From: Streptomyces sp. 3214.6
Lineage (GTDB): Bacteria > Actinomycetota > Actinomycetes > Streptomycetales > Streptomycetaceae
Assembly: GCF_900129855.1 (NCBI RefSeq)
Contig: NZ_LT670819.1
Location: 8,246,001-8,310,000 of the forward strand
Direction: 5' to 3'
Length of the DNA stretch: 64,000 nt
The translations under genes and the position numbers were made by a program. Positions 61,172-64,000 of the stretch are shown here, in pieces. The notes beneath the pieces are model-generated. The model did not search any database. It saw nothing but the letters and a program-made list of their open reading frames with translations, and was not told where the DNA came from. The stretch's first letter is position 1; each line of letters begins with the position of its first letter.

Positions 61172-62047
61172 TCAGCCCGCGGACTCCGCCGCGTGCGGGC
61201 TGAGCGCGCCCGTCGTCACCAGGGCGATGATGACGATGCCGAGGACGACGCGGTAGTACACGAACGGCATGAACGACTTGGTGCTGATGAACTTCATGAA
61301 CCAGGCGATGACGGCGTATCCCGACGCGAAGGCGATCACCGTCGCGAACATCGTCGGCCCCCATGCCACGTGACCGCCCTCGAGGGCGTCCTTCGTCTCG
61401 AAGACCCCGGAGGCGAGTACGGCCGGAATGGCCAGCAGGAAGGAGTAACGGGCCGCGGCCTCGCGCTTGTAGCCCATGAACAGGCCGCCGCTGATGGTGG
61501 CGCCGGAGCGCGAGACGCCCGGGATGAGGGCGCAGGCCTGGCAGAGGCCGAAGATCAGGCCGTCCTTGACGCCCAGGTTCTCCAGGGTCTTGCGCTGCTT
61601 GGGCGCGCGGTGCTTTCCACCGGTCTCGTCGCGGGCCGCGAGCCGGTCGGCGACGCCGATCACGATGCCGATGACGACGAGCATGGTCGCCGTGATCCGC
61701 AGGTCACGGAAGGGGCCCTCGATCTGGTCCTTCAACGTCACGCCCAGCACGCCGATCGGAATCGAGCCGACGATCACCAGCCAGCCCATCTGGGCGTCGT
61801 GGTCCTTGCGCATCGTCTTGTTGAACAGTGACCGGCTCCATGCCGAGATGATCCGGCCGATGTCCTTGCGGAAGTAGATCAGCACCGCTGCCTCCGTGCC
61901 GATCTGCGTGATCGCCGTGAAGGCGGCGCCCGGGTCCTTCCACCCGGAGAACGCCGCGGTCAGCCGCAGATGCGCGCTGGAGGAGACGGGGAGGAACTCG
62001 GTCAGCCCCTGGACGAGTCCGAGGATGAGGGATTCAAACCAAGACAT
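61172..62047 (-). CDS. uppP: Undecaprenyl-diphosphate phosphatase
   Basis: 291 residues, about eight membrane helices. It dephosphorylates undecaprenyl diphosphate to recycle the lipid carrier of cell wall synthesis, and confers bacitracin tolerance. Both active-site motifs are present: LTEFLPVSSSAHL (Glu17, residues 15-27) and PGVSRSGATISGG (about 175-187). A Lys/Arg-rich cytoplasmic loop (GGKHRAPKQRKTLENLG) is longer than in E. coli and common in actinobacteria. ATG at 62047. Downstream, GCTCGCCGGCGAGC (61098-61111) may form a hairpin. Confidence 0.95.
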   Translation of the reverse strand: MSWFESLILGLVQGLTEFLPVSSSAHLRLTAAFSGWKDPGAAFTAITQIGTEAAVLIYFRKDIGRIISAWSRSLFNKTMRKDHDAQMGWLVIVGSIPIGVLGVTLKDQIEGPFRDLRITATMLVVIGIVIGVADRLAARDETGGKHRAPKQRKTLENLGVKDGLIFGLCQACALIPGVSRSGATISGGLFMGYKREAAARYSFLLAIPAVLASGVFETKDALEGGHVAWGPTMFATVIAFASGYAVIAWFMKFISTKSFMPFVYYRVVLGIVIIALVTTGALSPHAAESAG

Positions 62048-62404
62048 GAGGTTACGGAGTCCAAGTGCCGATCGGGGAGGGCGACGGCGACGGCAGGCCC
62101 GCCGCGCGAAGTGATCAGGTGATCAAGTGTGTGCCGAGGGAAGCCTAGCGGTCCGCGACAGCGGTCCCGGCACAGGGGTTTGGCAGGTGCCCCGCCACCC
62201 CTGACGCCGACGACACCCGCCTCCCGCCCCGACCGGCACGCGCCCGCACGTCCGACACCCCGCATGGTTGACCGGCTGCCCGGCCGCCGCATACGTTGCT
62301 GCTCAGGGAAAGCGCTTGCTGCGTGTGCGTGCTGCAGGCTTTCTGCTTGGTTGCTGGCCCGTCCGGTCTTGTGGCCGTTCGTCGGAGGAGTGCTGATCAC
62401 GCCC
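62048..62404. promoter_or_regulatory. Divergent intergenic region between uppP and the oxidoreductase gene
   Basis: 357 bases without a gene. It contains the LacI-type palindrome AAGCGCTT (62310-62317, in GGGAAAGCGCTTGC), 88 bases before the oxidoreductase start, and GGAGGAG at 62383-62389. Confidence 0.5.
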
Positions 62405-63610
62405 ATGTCCCCATCCAGTCGGCCGTCCGCTCCGCTGCCCGCGCCGCTCGCCGGGCGCCGTATCCGGGCTGCCGTCATCGGTACCGGCGCCATCGGTCGC
62501 GGCTCCCATCTGCCCGCCCTCCAGCAGCTCGCCGCCGAGGGCGAGATCGAGGTCGTGGCGGCTGTCGACATCGATGCCGGTGCCGTCGAGACGTTCTGCG
62601 CGCAGGGCGGCGTTCCGCACGGCTACACCGATCTGGAGCGGATGCTGGCCGAGCAGCGCCCCGACCTGGTGACCATCTGCACCCCGCCGACCCTGCACCG
62701 CGAGCAGAGCGTGGCCGCGCTGCGGGCCGGCGCCTGGGTGTGGTGCGAGAAGCCGCCGGTGCCGACCCTCGCCGACTACGACGCCGTAGAAGCGGAGGAG
62801 GGGGCGCGGAGCGGCGGCCCGTACGCCTCGATCGTCTTCCAGCACCGCTTCGGATCCGGGTCGCGGCACGTGCGGCGGCTGCTCGCCGAGCAGGCTCTCG
62901 GGCGGCCGCTCGTCGCGCACTGCCAGACCACCTGGTACCGCGACACCGCCTACTACGCCGTGCCCTGGCGCGGCCGCTGGCAGACCGAGGGCGGCGGCCC
63001 CGCCATGGGCCACGGCATCCATCAGATGGACCTGCTGCTGGACCTCCTCGGTCCGTGGAGCGAGGTGCGGGCCATGGCCGGCCGGCTCGTGCACGACGTG
63101 GAGACGGAGGACGTCTCCACCGCGCTGGTCCGTTTCGAGAGCGGGGCCATGGCCACGGTCGTCAACAGCGTCCTGAGCCCCGACGAGGTCAGCCGCATCC
63201 GTATCGACTGCGAGCGCGCCACCGTCGAACTCACCCACCTCTACGGCCACTCCAACGCCGACTGGCGCATCACCCCCGCCCCCGACGTCCCCGGCGAGCA
63301 GGCCGCGGCCTGGCAGGACTTCGGCGCGGACGTCCCCAGCTCGCACCTGGCGCAGCTGCGCGAGCTGGTCGCGAGCATGCGGGCCGGCGTGCGGCCGCGC
63401 AGCAGCGGCGTGGACGGCCGCACCAGCCTGGAGCTGATCACCGCGCTGTACAAGTCGGCGTTCACGGACGCGACGGTGAAGCGGGGCGAGGTCGGACCCG
63501 GCGACCCGTACTACACGGCCCTGCACGGCGGCGCCCCCGGCTGGGCTCCGAACCCGAACCCGAACCTGAACCCGAGCCCGGGCACGGTCGACGCGGAGGT
63601 GTCCCCATGA
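62405..63610 (+). CDS. Gfo/Idh/MocA family oxidoreductase
   Basis: 401 residues. N-terminal Rossmann motif AAVIGTGAIGRGSHLP, VEVVAAVDID-type second strand, and the conserved Lys in WVWCEKPPVPT (about 119). The catalytic-domain histidine pattern MGHGIHQMDLLLDL is present. The C-terminus ends in an Asn-Pro repeat (NPNPNLNPSP) with no known meaning. It probably oxidises a sugar or cyclitol; the following gene is a PmoA-family protein, a common pairing in carbohydrate loci. A LacI-type palindrome upstream suggests catabolic control. Start ATG 62405; a GTG at 62390 touches the ribosome site. Confidence 0.88.
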   Translation: MSPSSRPSAPLPAPLAGRRIRAAVIGTGAIGRGSHLPALQQLAAEGEIEVVAAVDIDAGAVETFCAQGGVPHGYTDLERMLAEQRPDLVTICTPPTLHREQSVAALRAGAWVWCEKPPVPTLADYDAVEAEEGARSGGPYASIVFQHRFGSGSRHVRRLLAEQALGRPLVAHCQTTWYRDTAYYAVPWRGRWQTEGGGPAMGHGIHQMDLLLDLLGPWSEVRAMAGRLVHDVETEDVSTALVRFESGAMATVVNSVLSPDEVSRIRIDCERATVELTHLYGHSNADWRITPAPDVPGEQAAAWQDFGADVPSSHLAQLRELVASMRAGVRPRSSGVDGRTSLELITALYKSAFTDATVKRGEVGPGDPYYTALHGGAPGWAPNPNPNLNPSPGTVDAEVSP

Positions 63611-64000
63611 GCGGCGACCTGCGTCTCGTCCACGCCCACGGCGACCGCCTCACGGTGACCGACCCGGTCACCGGCGTCGAACTGCTCGCCTACGTCTACC
63701 GGCCCGAGGCGGCCTGGGAGGCGCCGAGGCCGTACCTCCACCCGCTGCGGACGCTTCGGGGCGACCTCGTCACGGACTACCGGCCCAACGACCACCGCTG
63801 GCACAAGGGTCTGTCGCTGACCGCCTCTCACCTCTCGGGCGCCAACCTGTGGGGCGGCAATTCGTACGTCCACGGTGAGGGGTATCTCGCCCTCCCCGAG
63901 CGCGTGGGGTCGATGGCGCACGTCGGCTTCGACGAGGTGTCCGCCGTCGGCGGTCGCGTTGTGATCTCCGAGCGGCTGACCTGGCACCCGTACAGCGGCG
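63607..64000 (+). CDS. PmoA family (DUF6807) protein, cut by the window end
   Basis: The first ~131 residues are visible: MSGDLRLVHAHGDRLTVTDP, then RPYLHPLRTLRGDLVTDYRP and NDHRWHKGLSLTASHLSGAN, then NLWGGNSYVHGEGY. This His-rich pattern is that of the DUF6807/PmoA family, annotated as methane oxygenase-like by name only but found in sugar catabolic clusters. The ATG overlaps the stop of the oxidoreductase by 4 bases (ATGA), so the two are co-translated. The gene runs past the window edge. Confidence 0.88.
   Translation, partial: MSGDLRLVHAHGDRLTVTDPVTGVELLAYVYRPEAAWEAPRPYLHPLRTLRGDLVTDYRPNDHRWHKGLSLTASHLSGANLWGGNSYVHGEGYLALPERVGSMAHVGFDEVSAVGGRVVISERLTWHPYSG

Overview
The window is high-GC chromosomal DNA of a Streptomyces or very close relative. 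Evidence: codon third positions are almost always G or C, GTG starts are frequent, intergenic gaps are short, a tandem glycine riboswitch precedes gcvP, and many families are typical of streptomycetes (DUF5999 protein, LAL/LuxR regulator, MocR regulator, HdeD/SHOCT membrane cluster, CUT1 sugar ABC operon without its own ATPase). No rRNA, tRNA or CRISPR array was seen.

Layout. 1-9 kb: a cut gene end, a nucleotidyltransferase, a PRC-barrel protein, riboswitch plus gcvP, two molybdate-binding TOBE proteins, a small membrane protein and an APC permease. 9-14.5 kb: a xylo-oligosaccharide island (lipoprotein binding protein, two permeases, GH10 xylanase) with a convergent LacI regulator; an 11-bp palindrome known from Streptomyces xylanase promoters lies before the operon and a 9/11 version before lacI. 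14.5-25 kb: small conserved proteins, a GCS2 glutamate-cysteine ligase family enzyme, CPBP protease, PhzF-like isomerase, a large LuxR-type ATPase regulator and an MFS exporter. 25-30 kb: small membrane stress-type proteins, a glutamine amidotransferase, SDR, PadR regulator. 30-40 kb: SRPBCC protein, Clp-N protein, three EamA/DMT exporters (two with candidate leader peptides), two flavin-binding split-barrel proteins divergent from a MocR regulator, a LysR regulator, an isochorismatase-fold protein lacking its triad. 40-51 kb: Rieske lipoprotein, HipA-like kinase with DUF3037 partner, FabG and SDR, peptide-binding lipoprotein, uracil-DNA glycosylase, DinB-fold protein, oxidoreductase, apolipoprotein N-acyltransferase, DUF4291 protein.

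51-57 kb is accessory: an IS1341-type element with a frameshifted tnpB, a coiled-coil/Mrr-nuclease/TerD fusion protein and a protein of unknown function starting MGTDIY, bounded by a full DUF4291 gene on one side and a truncated, oppositely oriented DUF4291 tail on the other. 57-60 kb is an unusual operon: an amine oxidase with its middle deleted in frame, a thiamine-diphosphate 2-keto acid decarboxylase and a PixA/AidA inclusion-body protein. The window ends with an SRPBCC protein, an unlisted-size 59-residue protein, undecaprenyl-diphosphate phosphatase and a Gfo/Idh/MocA-PmoA pair cut by the window edge.

The most unexpected pattern is that four unrelated genes end in short tandem repeats whose first unit contains the gene's own stop codon (18038, 25311, 26992, 60720), placing stops in several frames after each gene. 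The strongest candidates for undescribed biology are the TerD-Mrr fusion island, the decarboxylase-PixA operon, the candidate leader-peptide control of the EamA genes, and these stop-anchored repeats.
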